The translations under genes and the position numbers were made by a program. A stretch of DNA of 64,000 nt from Diplolepis rosae (Eukaryota; Arthropoda; Insecta; Hymenoptera; Diplolepididae). The stretch is from positions 7,853,001-7,917,000 of the forward strand of contig JAPYXD010000466.1 of the NCBI GenBank assembly GCA_030998225.1, read 5' to 3'. Positions 25,023 through 36,540 of this stretch are shown here, in pieces. The notes beneath the pieces were generated by a model, which saw only the letters and a list, made by a program, of their open reading frames with translations, was not told the origin of the DNA and did no database searches. Every line of letters begins with the position of its first letter. Position 1 is the first letter of the stretch.

Positions 25023-25112
25023 TACTTAACCCAGAAATACTTTTCCCAAAAATGGTTAACCCAAAAATACTCAACCCATAAATACTTTCCCCAATAATAA
25101 CAATACTCAACC
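25023..25112. repeat. AACCCAAAAATACT minisatellite
   Basis: About six imperfect copies of a 14-17-bp unit (CCCAAAAATACTnAA) stand directly left of the dispersed repeat at 25118. The complementary wording GGGTTAATTATTTTTGGG occurs at 28131-28149, just right of the other end of that repeat. Confidence 0.7.
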
Positions 25113-25117
25113 CAATT

Positions 25118-28095
25118 AATAATAGTATATTGCGTGCCTAGGCGAACAATGAGGGTTATTGCTCGACGAGCGACAATGCTCGCAGGAGATCGAAGCCAAG
25201 GCGTAGTCGAGGTGTAGCTGAAGCTTAGTCGAGACGTAGCTGAGGCAAAGCCGAGACCAAGCCAAGACGAATCCGAGGCGCGATCAGTCCTGCGAGCATT
25301 GTCGCGAGTCTCGTAATTTCCCGAATTATGTGCATTGGCATGTATTCTATTTCATGTGACTTCGGTGCGTATACGAGATTTTATGCGTACTCTCGAATCT
25401 AATCTAGTATTGTAGTTGTTTGCGGCGCTAGTCATTACACTTGATATTTCGCGACTAGTCCCGGCCATTTTGATTTTATCGATCTTGTGTAGTAGTAGCG
25501 GATTTTAATAGACGCATGCGCAGTTCGAATATACAAGGCTTTGCCAGTAGGGTGCTAACGCTGTATGAAGAAGATTGTGCTCCGCTGTATAGTGTGACGT
25601 GTCTTTTTCCAACTCTCCAAATTAGTTGAATGGCCGCGCCCAATTCCGGTTTCCCACTCTGGTACTAGCTCGAAAGGAAAAAAAAATTAAGTAAATAAAT
25701 TCTCTACTCCATGCAAGAAAAGATAAAATAACTGAGAAGAGAAACTCGAGAAAATAATAGCCGCGGGCGCCAGGTCTTTCTTGGACCAATCCTCAACCAG
25801 CGTTAAGGTGAAAACAAAAAAAATATTCCAAAATAGACAATAAAAAAAGAATGGAGGACTAGGAACTGGTCCTAGCGCGTTAAGCCGTAGGCCTCGTCCA
25901 CTCGTGGTAGTTCGAAATTCCCGTTTGGGTTTTTTCTCTACCTCGTTCAGACTCGACACAGAACCAAAAGGTCGATGCCCAGAGTGGGAGTCCGACGTGC
26001 TGCTAGCTCAGCCTCTTCGCTGGAAGAAAGTGGTAGAGGGGTGGTTAAAAGAAAATGATAATAACTCACGTGTAAAATATATATGTTAAAATATAATTCT
26101 AATCAAACAAGCGTTCCGTCGTTACAACAGGTAACCAAGTAGGCACGACACTCAACGTCTTCAGTACTCCAAATACTCGAAATTTATTATATGTTAGCCT
26201 AATATGGCTCGACAAATACTCTACTGTCAGAACTATACCTTTACTTATAGCTCTATTCCCAGCAAAAGAAAGTATGGACAAGTCACAATCTTATTCGCGT
26301 CGACTCAACCAAGACGATTCCTCATGTAAATTACCACTAATTACAATTAAATTTGCGAAAATACGAGGATCATAGCGAAGACGTCGAACATATTTACTCT
26401 ACAAAAAAAATATCGTGGGTTTACTAGTCATACCAGTCGCACTCAAGACGAATATGGCGGCTACAGAAACTCAACGCGCTGACTCGACCGCGTGGTTATG
26501 CTAACCGCACTCGACGGACAATAAAACTCAAGAAAGTCGCAGGGTGACAAGAGTTACCTTTCTTTTCCTTGATCCCGCAAAGGTAGAAAAAATATATGCC
26601 CACTCACACTCAAATTTCGCACCAATCGAAAAAAGGTATACAATTTCCACTAAAGCTATCTCTTCAATACAGGTTCAGCCAAGGAACCCTTGCCCTGACG
26701 CCAATGTGTCCACCAACTAAGAAATACTCAAGGAACTATTCCTGGGCTCAACCCGATGTAAACAAAGCTCTTACCTCTAACAATTATTTCGCTCTCACAA
26801 TCCAAAGGGGGCGAAGATCGCTCTACAATAATTCTGGCTCAGCAGTCTTTGCTCAACAGCACTCAACAAATTCGTGCACTTCGCAACGTCAAGAACAAAA
26901 GTGACAGCTCGCTCTTCTCTCCACCGTGGAGTACGCATAAAATTCAAGATACTCCATCGTTGTGCCATGCTTACAACCTTAAGCCTCGTCCTCAATGCTC
27001 ATGTGGGAAACTGCTGGCCAGTCGACTCTTCTTACTTTCTTCTCATCTGCCTCGTCGTCTTTACATCTCCTTATTGGTCCACATTCTCTTTCACAATAAC
27101 TCAGTGTTGTTCTCATTCGTTAAACAGTAGAAGTCTTGAACAACACTCCGAACGCAGCGTCCGTACAAGTGAGTATGTAGCGGTATCGCTGTCTTTTTCT
27201 TCATATATCGTTCTGTCCCTCTCTAGTTGGTGACTGATACGGTATGAAGGTCTGAAGGCTTTGGGGACTAAATCCACCATTACCAGGGTTGGATATCTGT
27301 TCCGTTCTCATCAGGGACTCGCCATGAATCTCGAACAGAGTTGGGTTGTTCCCATCTGTCTTCACTGGAACTAGCCTGGGGTCTCGTACAGGGTTGGGTT
27401 TCTCCTCAACCGGTATCCATGCTGGCCTCGAAATTAGTATCTGGGTATTCGTGGCAAGTGTGTCCACGATACTCAGGGCTGGGTAGCGTGCTCCTATTCT
27501 CACCGGAACATGCCAAGTTCTTGAATAAGGTTGGGCAACTCCACAGCAAATGTCGACGATTAACTCGAAAAAATAAACTATTTTGGGACCAATAAGGGTG
27601 TCACGACTGTAGATGTCCCTCCATCAACGCCATGGATGGCGGCAAGGCATTTTTAATGACCTGGGAGCCAAAATGGCGGCGACTGACCCACGGCTTACCC
27701 ACAGCTTTCTTGTAACTTCTCGGAACCGACTATAGGTGGCTGATCCTACTTCCTCGATGGTGGATCTCGATGTGCGTGCATAATACAACAAAATAAAAAC
27801 AGTTTAACCTTAATACTAATAAATATTCAATATTATCAGACCATGGAGCGCCGAGCGAGTTTTCTGCGACAAAAACGTAAACCACGTAAGTCTCGTAGCC
27901 TGTAATATAAGGCTACAGATTACTTCCACAGCTTAAAAGTGGTTTTGTGAGTTGCAGAATATCTGCAACGTCACAATAGCTACAGGCGCATGCGCAGTTC
28001 AATTTTTACATTACATTCCCCTGTAGCACAATGCACAACATTGTGCTACATTTAACTGTAGCGAAAAAGGAGTTTACGCGCCGGAGGCAAATAAA
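25118..28095 (-). repeat. Dispersed repeat copy, split by an insertion
   Basis: Bases 25118-25592 and 27976-28095 together correspond, in reverse orientation and correct order, to the full copy at 32352-32935. The first part runs from TATTGCGTGCCTAGGCG through the GCGACAATGCTCGCAGGA inverted pair and the (GTAGCTGAGGC)-type minisatellite to GTGCTAACGCTGTAT. The second part begins TAGCTACAGGCGCATGCG and ends GCGCCGGAGGCAAATA. The 2,383 bp between are the LTR-like insertion. Confidence 0.75.
25593..27975. mobile_element. LTR-like insertion, TG...CA ends, ATAG duplication
   Basis: The insert begins TGTGACGT and ends ACGTCACA, and is flanked by ATAG at 25589-25592 and 27976-27979. Ends of the TG...CA type with a 4-bp duplication fit a Gypsy-type LTR element; the ends resemble those of the Gypsy LTR at 45264-45992 (TGTTACGTC/GACGTGACA). 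No gag or pol frame is visible, so it may be a long solo LTR or a deleted element. Imperfect GGGTTGG-containing units repeat around 27280-27540. The small frames inside (25687-27595) have no domain. Confidence 0.65.
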
Positions 28096-28377
28096 ATTAT
28101 TTAAAATAATTAATTTGGTTAATAGTTCTTGGGTTAATTATTTTTGGGTATATTAAAATTAAAATTAATTCATATTTTTATAAATTAAAATTAATTAACA
28201 TTAAATTTTGTTTAGCGAGGCTTTTTTAATTTATCCGGATTTCTAAGCTGTTACACTTTTTTGGCTGTGGCATTGAAAAATAACTACTGTTTGATAATAG
28301 GGCAACGGAATGCAAATTATGGTATGAAATTTTATGTTTTATGATATTATATAACATTGGGACAAATGAAACAAATG

Positions 28378-28690
28378 TAAAACCAACTAGTTTTAGTTGG
28401 TTTTACAACTAGTAAGTACTTTTTACAAAATAAAAATGAATTAAAAGAATTTGAAGCATCTGACAAGATACAAAATTATTTTGAACACAACTGGATTTAA
28501 TTCTCCAATCGGATTTCCAGTTGGTTTTATCATCTGGTTTTTTCAACTGGTTGTGGAAAAACATTGTTTAATTTTTTTGAAGGCGCCTTACTTTTTAATT
28601 ATAAACATGAGGGCACCTTTGCAAAACTTTGAAAAATGTCTTCCTTAAAACCAGATGGAAAAACCAACTAGTAAAACCAGCTGAAAATTC
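28378..28690. repeat. AACCAACTAG inverted-repeat element
   Basis: ACCAACTAGTTTTAGTTGGT forms a perfect hairpin at its left end. CAGTTGGTTTTATCATCTGG (about 28518) and the complementary ACCAGATGGAAAAACCAACT (about 28660) pair across the interior. A small palindromic MITE. Confidence 0.6.
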
Positions 28691-28699
28691 AAGTTAACA

Positions 28700-29495
28700 C
28701 TATTGAGAATAATCAAAAGATTAATTAATCGAGACATGAACAAAAATATTAGTCTACACCGGCAATGTCAGCTGAGACCCAATACAGCTTTACAGCTCCA
28801 CGTATGTGTAGTCTGGACGCCTCGCTGCGCGCGAGACTGCGAATTAGACAAGTTTTAACGGGTTGATCTCAAGTGATCTCAAGCTAACTCGAGCTGACTC
28901 GCTCGAGCGTGCACGGAATCGTAACGATTCTGAATGATCCCCGGTGATTCTTCTGAATCTCACTGATGAACGCGGCTTTCAAACTTTCAGAATCAATCTC
29001 TAAGATTTTACTCAATGAAGCTGATTCATCATATGATTCTGAAAAATCTTTCCACGAGTCGCTGATTCCGAATCGATCATTGCAGGCTGTAGTCTGCAAG
29101 AGGTGAGGGATCGAGCACTGACTACAGAAGGCAATATTTACAAAAATTGTTTCATTTTAATGACAGCTGCCACTGAATTTTCGAAATTATTTATAAACAG
29201 CACTTTATTTCACCGGCAGGCCGCTTGAATTCGATCTCTACATTATTCATTTACCGAATGCATTAATTTTTACGTGCGAAATACTCGCGAAACTTAAAAA
29301 TCAATAATTGTTTCTCGAATCCAACGGAAAAATTTGTCTGGCCTTTAGGCGACGTAACGCTTTTTGTTACCAGATCTAGGGAACTCTCTTACTTTTTCTT
29401 GATTGTGTTAGTATGTATATGTGTAAAGTTACCAAATCCAGAGAATCCCCCTTTTCTCGTTTGATTGTGTGGTATGTCAAGAGACAACAATAGCA
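28700..29495. other. No gene seen; short duplication
   Basis: The minus-strand frame 28884-29099 is built from repeated GATTC words and has no domain. At 29366-29420 and 29427-29482 a unit is duplicated imperfectly (GTTACCAGATCTAGGGAA versus GTTACCAAATCCAGAGAA, each followed by TTGATTGTGT). Confidence 0.5.
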
Positions 29496-29556
29496 AACCA
29501 CGCTCGCAGGTGGGAGCACACACAATCAAGCGCGCCGTGTCGGTGTGTCCCCACTT
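29496..29556 (-). repeat. Copy of the 3787-3846 repeat
   Basis: Reverse complement of 3787-3846; the 47 bp 29510-29556 are identical to 3787-3833. Neither copy has the full hAT-MITE structure seen at 35599-35760. Confidence 0.8.
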
Positions 29557-29689
29557 CATCGCGGATGTATGCCATAATCCCGACTAGCGTAGTGTGATCG
29601 AGTTTTCTATGGAAAATAAAAGCATGACCGAAACAAACAAGAGATGGGCGTGTGCTGTATCTCGAGACAACTGTGGAAGATTAGCAATC

Positions 29690-30612
29690 CTATCTAAATC
29701 GATCTGATTAAAATAGATGGTAATGTTTTTATATTGAATCACTATAGTTTTAAGGTTATGTGCGGAAAATCATCATTAATTGGATCAAAGTCGATCCTAA
29801 TTAAACAGATGGTAATGTTTTTATATAAAATCACTAGTTTAAAGGTTATGTGCGAAAAATCATCATTAATTGGACCAAACTCGATTTAATTGAAACAGAT
29901 GGTAATGTTTTTTTACAAAATCACTAGATTTATGGTTATGTGCGGAAAATTATCACTAATTGGACCAAAGTCGATCCTAATTAAACAGATGGTAATGTTT
30001 TTATATAAAATCACTAGATTTAAGGTTATGTGCGAAAAATCATCATTAATTGGACCAAACTCGATTTAATTGGAATAGATGGTAATGTTTTTTTACGAAA
30101 TCACTAGATTTAAGGTTATGTGCGAAAAATCATCATTAATTGAACCAAACTCGATCCTAATTAAACAGATGGTAATGTTTTTATATAAAATCACTAGTTT
30201 AAAGGTTATGTGCGAAAAATCATCATTAATTGGACCAAACTCGATTTAATTGAAACAGATGGTAATGTTTTTTTACAAAATCACTAGATTTATGGTTATG
30301 TGCGAAAAATCATCGTTAATTGCACCAAACTCGATTTAATTGAAATAGATGGTAATGCCTTTTTAAAAAATCACTAGATTTAAGGTTATGTGCGAAAAAT
30401 CATCATTAATTGGACCAAACTCGATTTAATTGAAATAGATGGTAATGTTTTTTTACGAAATCACTAGATTTAAGGTTATGTGCGAAAAATCATCATTAAT
30501 TGGACCAAACTCGATTTAATTGAAATAGATGGTAATGTTTTTTTACGAAATCACTAGATTTAAGGTTATGTGCGAAAAATCATCATTAATTGAACCAAAC
30601 TCGATTTATAAT
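29690..30612. repeat. 90-bp satellite array, ~10 units
   Basis: GATGGTAATG recurs at 29717 and then every 90 bp from 29809 to 30529. Each unit also has ATCACTAG, GGTTATGTGCG and AATCATCATTAATTG. Two unit types alternate at first (CCTAATTAAACAG then TTATATAAAATC; TTTAATTGAAACAG then TTTTACAAAATC); the pair at 29809 and 29899 is nearly repeated at 30169 and 30259, and the last three units are of one type. This indicates growth in blocks rather than single units. Confidence 0.95.
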
Positions 30613-30708
30613 AAAATCATGATTAAATTAATATAACGTAACTTCAGAAAATTAGAGTAAGTCAGTGGCAGTTGACATTAGTTTACCAGAAAATATCCAT
30701 ATCACCCA

Positions 30709-31662
30709 AAAAAAAACCAAATCTTCGCATACGCTCAGTGAGGGCTGAACGTCATTCGAGTGATTTATGTGATAAGGTTGTATGCATGGTGATGTTTTTT
30801 ATGGGTTTCTCACATTGAGATTACGACAGGTCATACGCAACACTATTCTTTTAGTTGATTTGGACTCAAGCATTTACAGTCACTCACCTGCCCGCTTTTC
30901 CTGACAAAACATTATTTTTAAACTTCGATTTTTGCATGTGTAACTTGCAAGTACTTCTTTAATTATCAATTTTTTTCCAAATATTATTGTCTATGAAATT
31001 ACTGCGAACCAAAAGCAAGGGGAGGAATGGCGCGGTGCATTTGAATTATTCGAAATTTATCTTGTAGTGACAATATTATCATCTTAATTAAAGTTACTGT
31101 TAATTAGAAGCAAGGGGACGAATGGGGTGGCGCTTCTAAATTATTTGAAATTCATAATAATGACAATATTATTGTATTTTGGAAAAATCATTGTTGACTG
31201 GAAGCAAAGGAAGAAATGCGGAGGCGTTTTGAATTATTCAAAATTTATAGTAATCATATCATGATGTTTTATAGATTATTGTTGACCAGAAGCAAGGGGA
31301 GGATTGGGTTGGCGCTTTTGGATCATTTATATACAATTTACAGTTGACTATCATGTTGTATTCGTAATTACTATTAAAAAGAAGTAAGAGGAGGAATGAG
31401 ATGGCGCTTCTGAATCAATTAAAATTTATGTAAATGCTGTAATTGATATTACATTACGTTACTATTGCAAGTCATAAAAGCGGGCAGGTGAGTGACTGGA
31501 AATGCTTGAGTCCAAATCAACTAAAAGAAGAGTGTTGCGTATGACCTGTCGTAATCTCAATGTAAAAACCCATAAAAAACATTACCATGCATACAACCTT
31601 ATCACATAAATCACTCGAATGACGTTCAGCCCTCACTGAGCGTATACGAAGATTTGGTTTTT
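30709..31662. mobile_element. Foldback element with internal minisatellite
   Basis: Arms of about 186 bp at 30711-30899 and 31477-31662 are close reverse complements (outer AAACCAAATCTTCGCAT/ATACGAAGATTTGGTTT, inner CACCTGCCCGCTTTT/AAAAGCGGGCAGGTG). The interior consists of about five imperfect units of ~90-100 bp sharing GAAGCAAGGGGAGGAATG and TGGCGCTTnTGAATTATT. No coding sequence. Long arms around tandem units resemble Foldback-type elements. It starts about 100 bp after the satellite array ends. Confidence 0.8.
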
Positions 31663-31789
31663 CTTGGTAGGTTGTTCACACAATAGCCCTCACCTCCCTA
31701 GTTTTACATTGGAAATGTTTTTTTTGGTAATTATAAGTATGAAAAACCATTGATTTTTCAGAATTCTTCTAGTGAATGGCCCCTCGGGT

Positions 31790-33215
31790 CAAGCCTTAGC
31801 GACAAAGTTATCATCTTAGACTTTGTAGGGCTGAGATTGTGACGTCTGTTGTGACGAATTTTTTTTTTTTGTCGTATGATCTCCAAAACCATGTAAAATA
31901 TGCAGAATAGTGGTTTTTGACAGAAACAACAATTTTTATGGGAAAATTTTTTTTTTAAGGTTGACAGAAACAAATTATTTATGGACTAATACGTTAAATT
32001 ATCTCGTAAACTGAAAAAAACAGACATATATCTAGACTTCGGTTTATGATTGCAGTCACATAGTGCTACAATAAAAAAAACTAGATCAAAAATTGAGATA
32101 GCGAAGCAAAACCAAAATTAACAAAGTTTGAACGAAGCAACTTTCTTAATTTTGGTTTCACTTTGCAAACTCAATATTTAATTTACTTTTTTTATTGTAA
32201 CTTTATGTGATTTCAATCAAAAATCGAAGTCTATATATATTTCTCTGTTTTAGTTTGCGAGATAATTTAACAAGTTCGTTCACAAATGGCTTGCTTTGGT
32301 CAACCTTTGCTAATTTTGGTGTCGCTCCGCAATCTCAGTTTATAATTTATATATTTTATGTGCCACCGGCGCGCAAACTCGTTTTTTCGCTACAGTAAAC
32401 AGTAGCGCAATGTAGTATATTGCGCTACAGAGGAATGAAATGTAAAAATTGAACTGCGCCTATAGCCATGCAACGGAGCACAATCTTCTTCTTATTCTTC
32501 TTCTTCTTCGTACAGCGTTAGCACCCTACTGGCAAAGCCTTGTACATTTGAACTGCGCATGCATCTATTAAAATTCATCACTACTATACAAGATCGATAA
32601 AATCAAAATGGCCAGGACTAGTCGTGACATATCAAGTGTAATGACTAGCGCCGCAAACAACTACAATACTAGATTAGATTTGAGTGTACGCATAAAAACT
32701 CGTATACGCACTGAAGTCACATAAAATAGAATACGTGCCAACGCACACAATTCGGCAAGTTACGAGACTCGCGACAATGCTCGCAGGACTGATCGCGCCT
32801 CGGCTTCGTCACGGCTTTGTCTCGTCTTCGTCTCAGCTACGTCTCGACTACGCCTTGGCTTCGATCTCCTGCGAGCATTGTCGCTCGTCACGCAATAACC
32901 CTCATTGTGCGCCTAGACACGTAATATACTATTTTATTGTAGCAGTATCTGACTGCAATCAAAATGCAAAGTCCATATTTATGTCTATTTCTTAGTTTGT
33001 GAGATAATTTGACGTGTTTGTCCATGAATAGTTTGTCTTTTCAAAGTAAACAGTTTTTCTTTTCTTATAAAAAATGTTGTTTTTGTCAAAAATTACTATT
33101 CTGCATATTTTTTATTGTTTTGGAAATCATACGACGAAAACGAAAAATTCGTCACATAAGACGTCATAAACTTCAGCTCAATCTAGGCTTTTCCTATCGG
33201 TGGACACATCATTGA
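31790..33215. repeat. Foldback relic with three related arms
   Basis: Bases 31830-32060 and the reverse complement of 32940-33190 share TATGCAGAATAGT, GACAGAAACAACA, AATTATCTCnnAAACTnA and GATTGCAGTCA. A third related stretch lies at 32180-32290. The dispersed repeat copy at 32352-32935 sits between the second and third arm, suggesting it was inserted into the element. Confidence 0.65.
32352..32935 (+). repeat. Dispersed repeat family, most complete copy
   Basis: It begins ATGTGCCACCGGCGCGCAAA and ends near GGCGC-type sequence (TGCGCCTAGACACGTAA), which gives weak terminal inverted repeats (A-Y-GTG...GGCGC-R-CAA). Inside are a stem (GTAGCGCAATGTAG around CTACATTGCGCTAC-like pairing), a TTC-rich run (about 32483-32512), and an inverted pair GCGACAATGCTCGCAGGA/TCCTGCGAGCATTGTCGC enclosing TC-rich 11-bp units. 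No coding content. Confidence 0.75.
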
Positions 33216-33229
33216 TCATTATAAATATT

Positions 33230-33684
33230 TAGATGAAAAACATTGCATGCTTGCGTACCTGTCAAGGGACAAATTTCCGTAACGATTCTTAAATGGGCTA
33301 TAGGAGAAATACAATTTTTTTCACGCACCAAAACTTGCGGTTATTATATAGCGTTACCAATAATTTTAGTCCGAAGACTATCAAAAGAACAGAACTGTTT
33401 TAAAAAGCAGTAATATAATCAAAATTTATTTATTTTCAACTACCATTGACACGTCAAGTTATACTCAAAGTGCAATGGCTGAATGAACTGAGAACAAAAG
33501 AATGAAAAACAATTGATTGATGGGTCTACTCGAATGTAAACAAAACACGGCCGTGTTTTACTTCCTCGCTTTAAAACCGCGAGTATATAACTAAAATGCA
33601 AATTTTCAATTTACTCTACACTTTAAATTTAACTCGAAGGAGGTTCATTTATTGAGATAATTTTGGGAACGTTCTATGCACATG
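33230..33684. other. No gene seen
   Basis: AT-rich; one short palindrome AACACGGCCGTGTT near 33544. Confidence 0.5.
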
Positions 33685-35299
33685 CACGGAGAAAAATAGT
33701 TGAAGTAATTTTACTCAACTTCCGATCAAATTTGGGACATAAGGACAAGTTACAAGTTATTTAGTATCACTGTATTTATTTGTGATATATTAAATGTTCG
33801 AAAATGAATCAAAGTTGAGTGAAATTCAGAAGTGTAGGGTGATGTATGAAAGCGTGCATTAAAAATTTTTAAATATATATATTATTACTCGTAGTATAAC
33901 TATAAAAAACCAATCTTTTATTAAATCACAAAAATAGTAGAGCTTTCCATTCATTCTACTCTACGCTTCAATCGAGAGTTGAGTAAACCGTGAATCGCAA
34001 GTTTTATTCCAACAGCTACATCTATTCACGCAGGAACGAATGGAAGTAATCTGCGCCTTGGGCACACATAAAAATTTTTTAATTTCAAAAACTTAAATTC
34101 TTAAAATTAAATTGATATTATGAAAATTTAAACAAAAAAAAGTCGATAAGTGTATTACATAAAAGATGAAATATCACATAAATTACTCAGGCAGAATAAT
34201 AATTTGGAATTCGCAAATGCAAAACCCATATTTTGAAAATATAAAACACAGAAAATAAAAGAACCTTCTTTTAAATGTTTTTATACAAGATACTTCTTAA
34301 TAATAATGCAATTTTTTAATGTACATTTGAAAATTTAGTTTCACTAAACTGCATACGTCGTTATAATAAAAATGTATACTAATTGCAATTTAATAATTAT
34401 ATTACACTCTAAAAACAAGTGTGTTACTTCTACACGTGAAATACGATGGTAACTTTTTAGGCACTTGAAGTGTGTAGTTTTAATACACATTACAAACGTA
34501 ACGTTTAATTTTCAAACACTTTAATAAAAATGTATACTAAATGTAATTTAATAATTATATTATATATATGAATAATCATAGTTATAATAACTGATTAAGT
34601 ATATTAATTTTTCAAAATATTTTATCAATCATTTATGAAAAAAGTTGATTTATTTTTACTTGAGTAAGGCTAAAAAATTTTATTGACGGCACTTACTCTC
34701 ACAAGCTCTGAATAACTCATGCAGTCACTATATAAGAAAGTTCCAAGTTTTATATCTCAGCATTGTAAGCGAGTGTGTGCGTGATTCGACGAAAGCGTAT
34801 CGTACTATATATAACTGTAGTTATTAGGTTTATGTATGTAAGGTTATATGTTTAAATGTATTTGTAAATTGAAATGTGATTGGCTACGTCTGAATGGTGT
34901 GAATGAATTTGTAAGTTATTTATGTATGTACCGGATGACTACTGGCAGGCTTGAGGTAAGAATTTTTTTTTATTTGAGAGAACCATACCATTGCCAGTTC
35001 AAATAATACGCCCGATGCTCATTTTACCTAACTACGGTTTGAAGCACCTCAAGCGTCGGTGATATACTTATACATTTCATGTTAACCCACTGACGCATGT
35101 TGGTGCCCTGTCGTCGATAACGTTTTACTCAACTCCTTACTATTCCCTATGTAACGCTTATAGTTATTCACTTTGGGTGAATTAGGTATATATCAAATTG
35201 ATTTTACCCGACTAGGATATAATAGATGTTCAAATGTCCTTATATCCCAAGTTTAATCGACAGAGTTGAGTAAAATTACTTAAACTATTTTTCTCCGTG
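33685..35299. mobile_element. 1.6-kb element with CACGGAGAAAAATAG ends
   Basis: The ends CACGGAGAAAAATAGTT and AACTATTTTTCTCCGTG are perfect over 17 bp and continue, imperfectly, for about 60 bp (AGTAATTTTACTCAACT and its complement, then GGGACATAAGGACA versus TGTCCTTATATCCC). The interior is AT-rich, contains two copies of AAATGTATACTAAnTGnAAT (34368, 34527), and codes for nothing recognisable. Target duplication not evident. Confidence 0.7.
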
Positions 35300-35475
35300 T
35301 GCCATTCTGAACTGACAGACTCAGAATGGTATTTTTTCGGATAGTTCAATTAATATTAAATCAAGTTGGCCGCTGGACCGGGAAAACCGGAAATTGACCG
35401 GAAATTTTTAAAAAATTTGAGTAAAAAACGATTTCAATTTGTTTTAAATGTATTACATAAAGTGATTTACTTATA

Positions 35476-36475
35476 TTGGGTTGTCAATAAAGTCATTTCG
35501 CTTTTTTCCGCTTTTTTCAGCTAGATGACTTTAGTCGTTCGAAGTCGTTCTTCTCCATTGCAAACGTCAGTACGTATATTGTATTTGGCAGCTGACGTCA
35601 GTGATCCCAGAACGTGGGAGCTGGCGGCCCCCACCATAGATCCCGCCAGCTCATGGCTTCTTCCTCGCTCGACTGCCATAGGTTGGATGAATGAGGAAGA
35701 CACAATGAGCTCGAGGCATCTATGGTGGGGGCCGCCAGCTCCCACGTTCTGGGATCACTGGCTGACGTTGCATAGATTATTCAGTAAAAAAAAAGTTCCA
35801 AGTTTTGTTGTTTATTTATTGTTTTGCATTAATTTGAAATAGAGATTCCAGACGGTCATTTTCGTCACATTTTACTTTATTAATTTCGAAAAGGTAAAAA
35901 CGCAGTACAAGCTCGGAAAAAGTTAAATTATGTTTATGGTAAAAAATCATTTACAGAATGCCAGAATTGGTTTGCTCGTTATCGTTCAGGAGATTTTGAC
36001 CTCAAAGATGCACCACGCTCTGGGCGCCTAAATGAAGTTGACGACGACAAAATAAAAGCAATGATAGAAAATAACCGGCGTAGTAGGACAGGAGAGATCG
36101 CAGAGAAGCTTAACATATCACATACATGCGTTGAAAGACATTCAAAACAACTTGGTTACGTTAATAAGCTCAATATTTGGGTTCCTTTCAAATTGAACGA
36201 AATTCAACTCATCAAACGAATTCCTATTTGAGATTCCCTGCTGAAACGTAACGAAACCGATCCATTTTTAAAGCGAATCATAACAGGCGATGAAAAATGG
36301 GTTGTTTACAATAACGTCGTGCGAAAGAGATCGTGGAGCAAGCGAGATGAGCCTACACGATCGACATCAAAAGCCGATATTTATCAAAAAAAGGTTATGC
36401 TGAGTGTTTGGTGAGATTTTAAAGGTATTGTTTATTTTGGTATACCGGGAGAAATTTTATTCCAGAATATGAAAT
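35476..36475 (+). pseudogene. Mariner transposon (mellifera-like), truncated
   Basis: A mariner-type end TTGGGTTGTCAATAAAGTC follows a TA at 35474. The transposase frame starts near 35888 and reads CQNWFARYRSGDFDLKD, then the second helix-turn-helix (EIAEKLNISHTCVERH), WVPFKLNE (the W-V-P-H-E-L linker motif with His changed to Phe), and ITGDEKWVVYNN with the first catalytic Asp. In-frame stops occur after RIPI (about 36231) and in SVW-stop-DFKG (about 36413). The 3' part with the second and third Asp is missing, as is the right inverted repeat. Similarity to the honeybee mellifera subfamily is from recall of the motif set. Confidence 0.9.
35599..35760. mobile_element. hAT MITE inside the mariner leader
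   Basis: A 162-bp element with perfect 43-bp inverted arms (35599-35641, 35718-35760), outermost CAGTGATCCC and GGGATCACTG. GCTGACGT stands on both sides (35591-35598, 35761-35768): an 8-bp duplication together with CAGTG ends is the hAT signature. It carries no gene. Its insertion separates the mariner end from the transposase frame. Confidence 0.93.
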
Positions 36476-36540
36476 AAAAAATATTTTAAAACTTTAAAAG
36501 CCCATTGCATTAACTGATATTCATTAAGAAATATTTTTAT

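Noticed and set aside
27201..27595. Overlapping frames near the right part of the LTR-like insert
   Set aside because: No gag, protease or other domain; imperfect DNA repeats explain the open frames.
29690..30612. Regular 90-bp periodicity resembling a CRISPR array
   Set aside because: The whole 90-bp unit is conserved; there are no unique spacers and the context is eukaryotic. It is a satellite.
35521..35842. Frames of 74 and 105 codons on both strands
   Set aside because: They lie over the hAT MITE and mariner leader and are explained by its inverted repeats.
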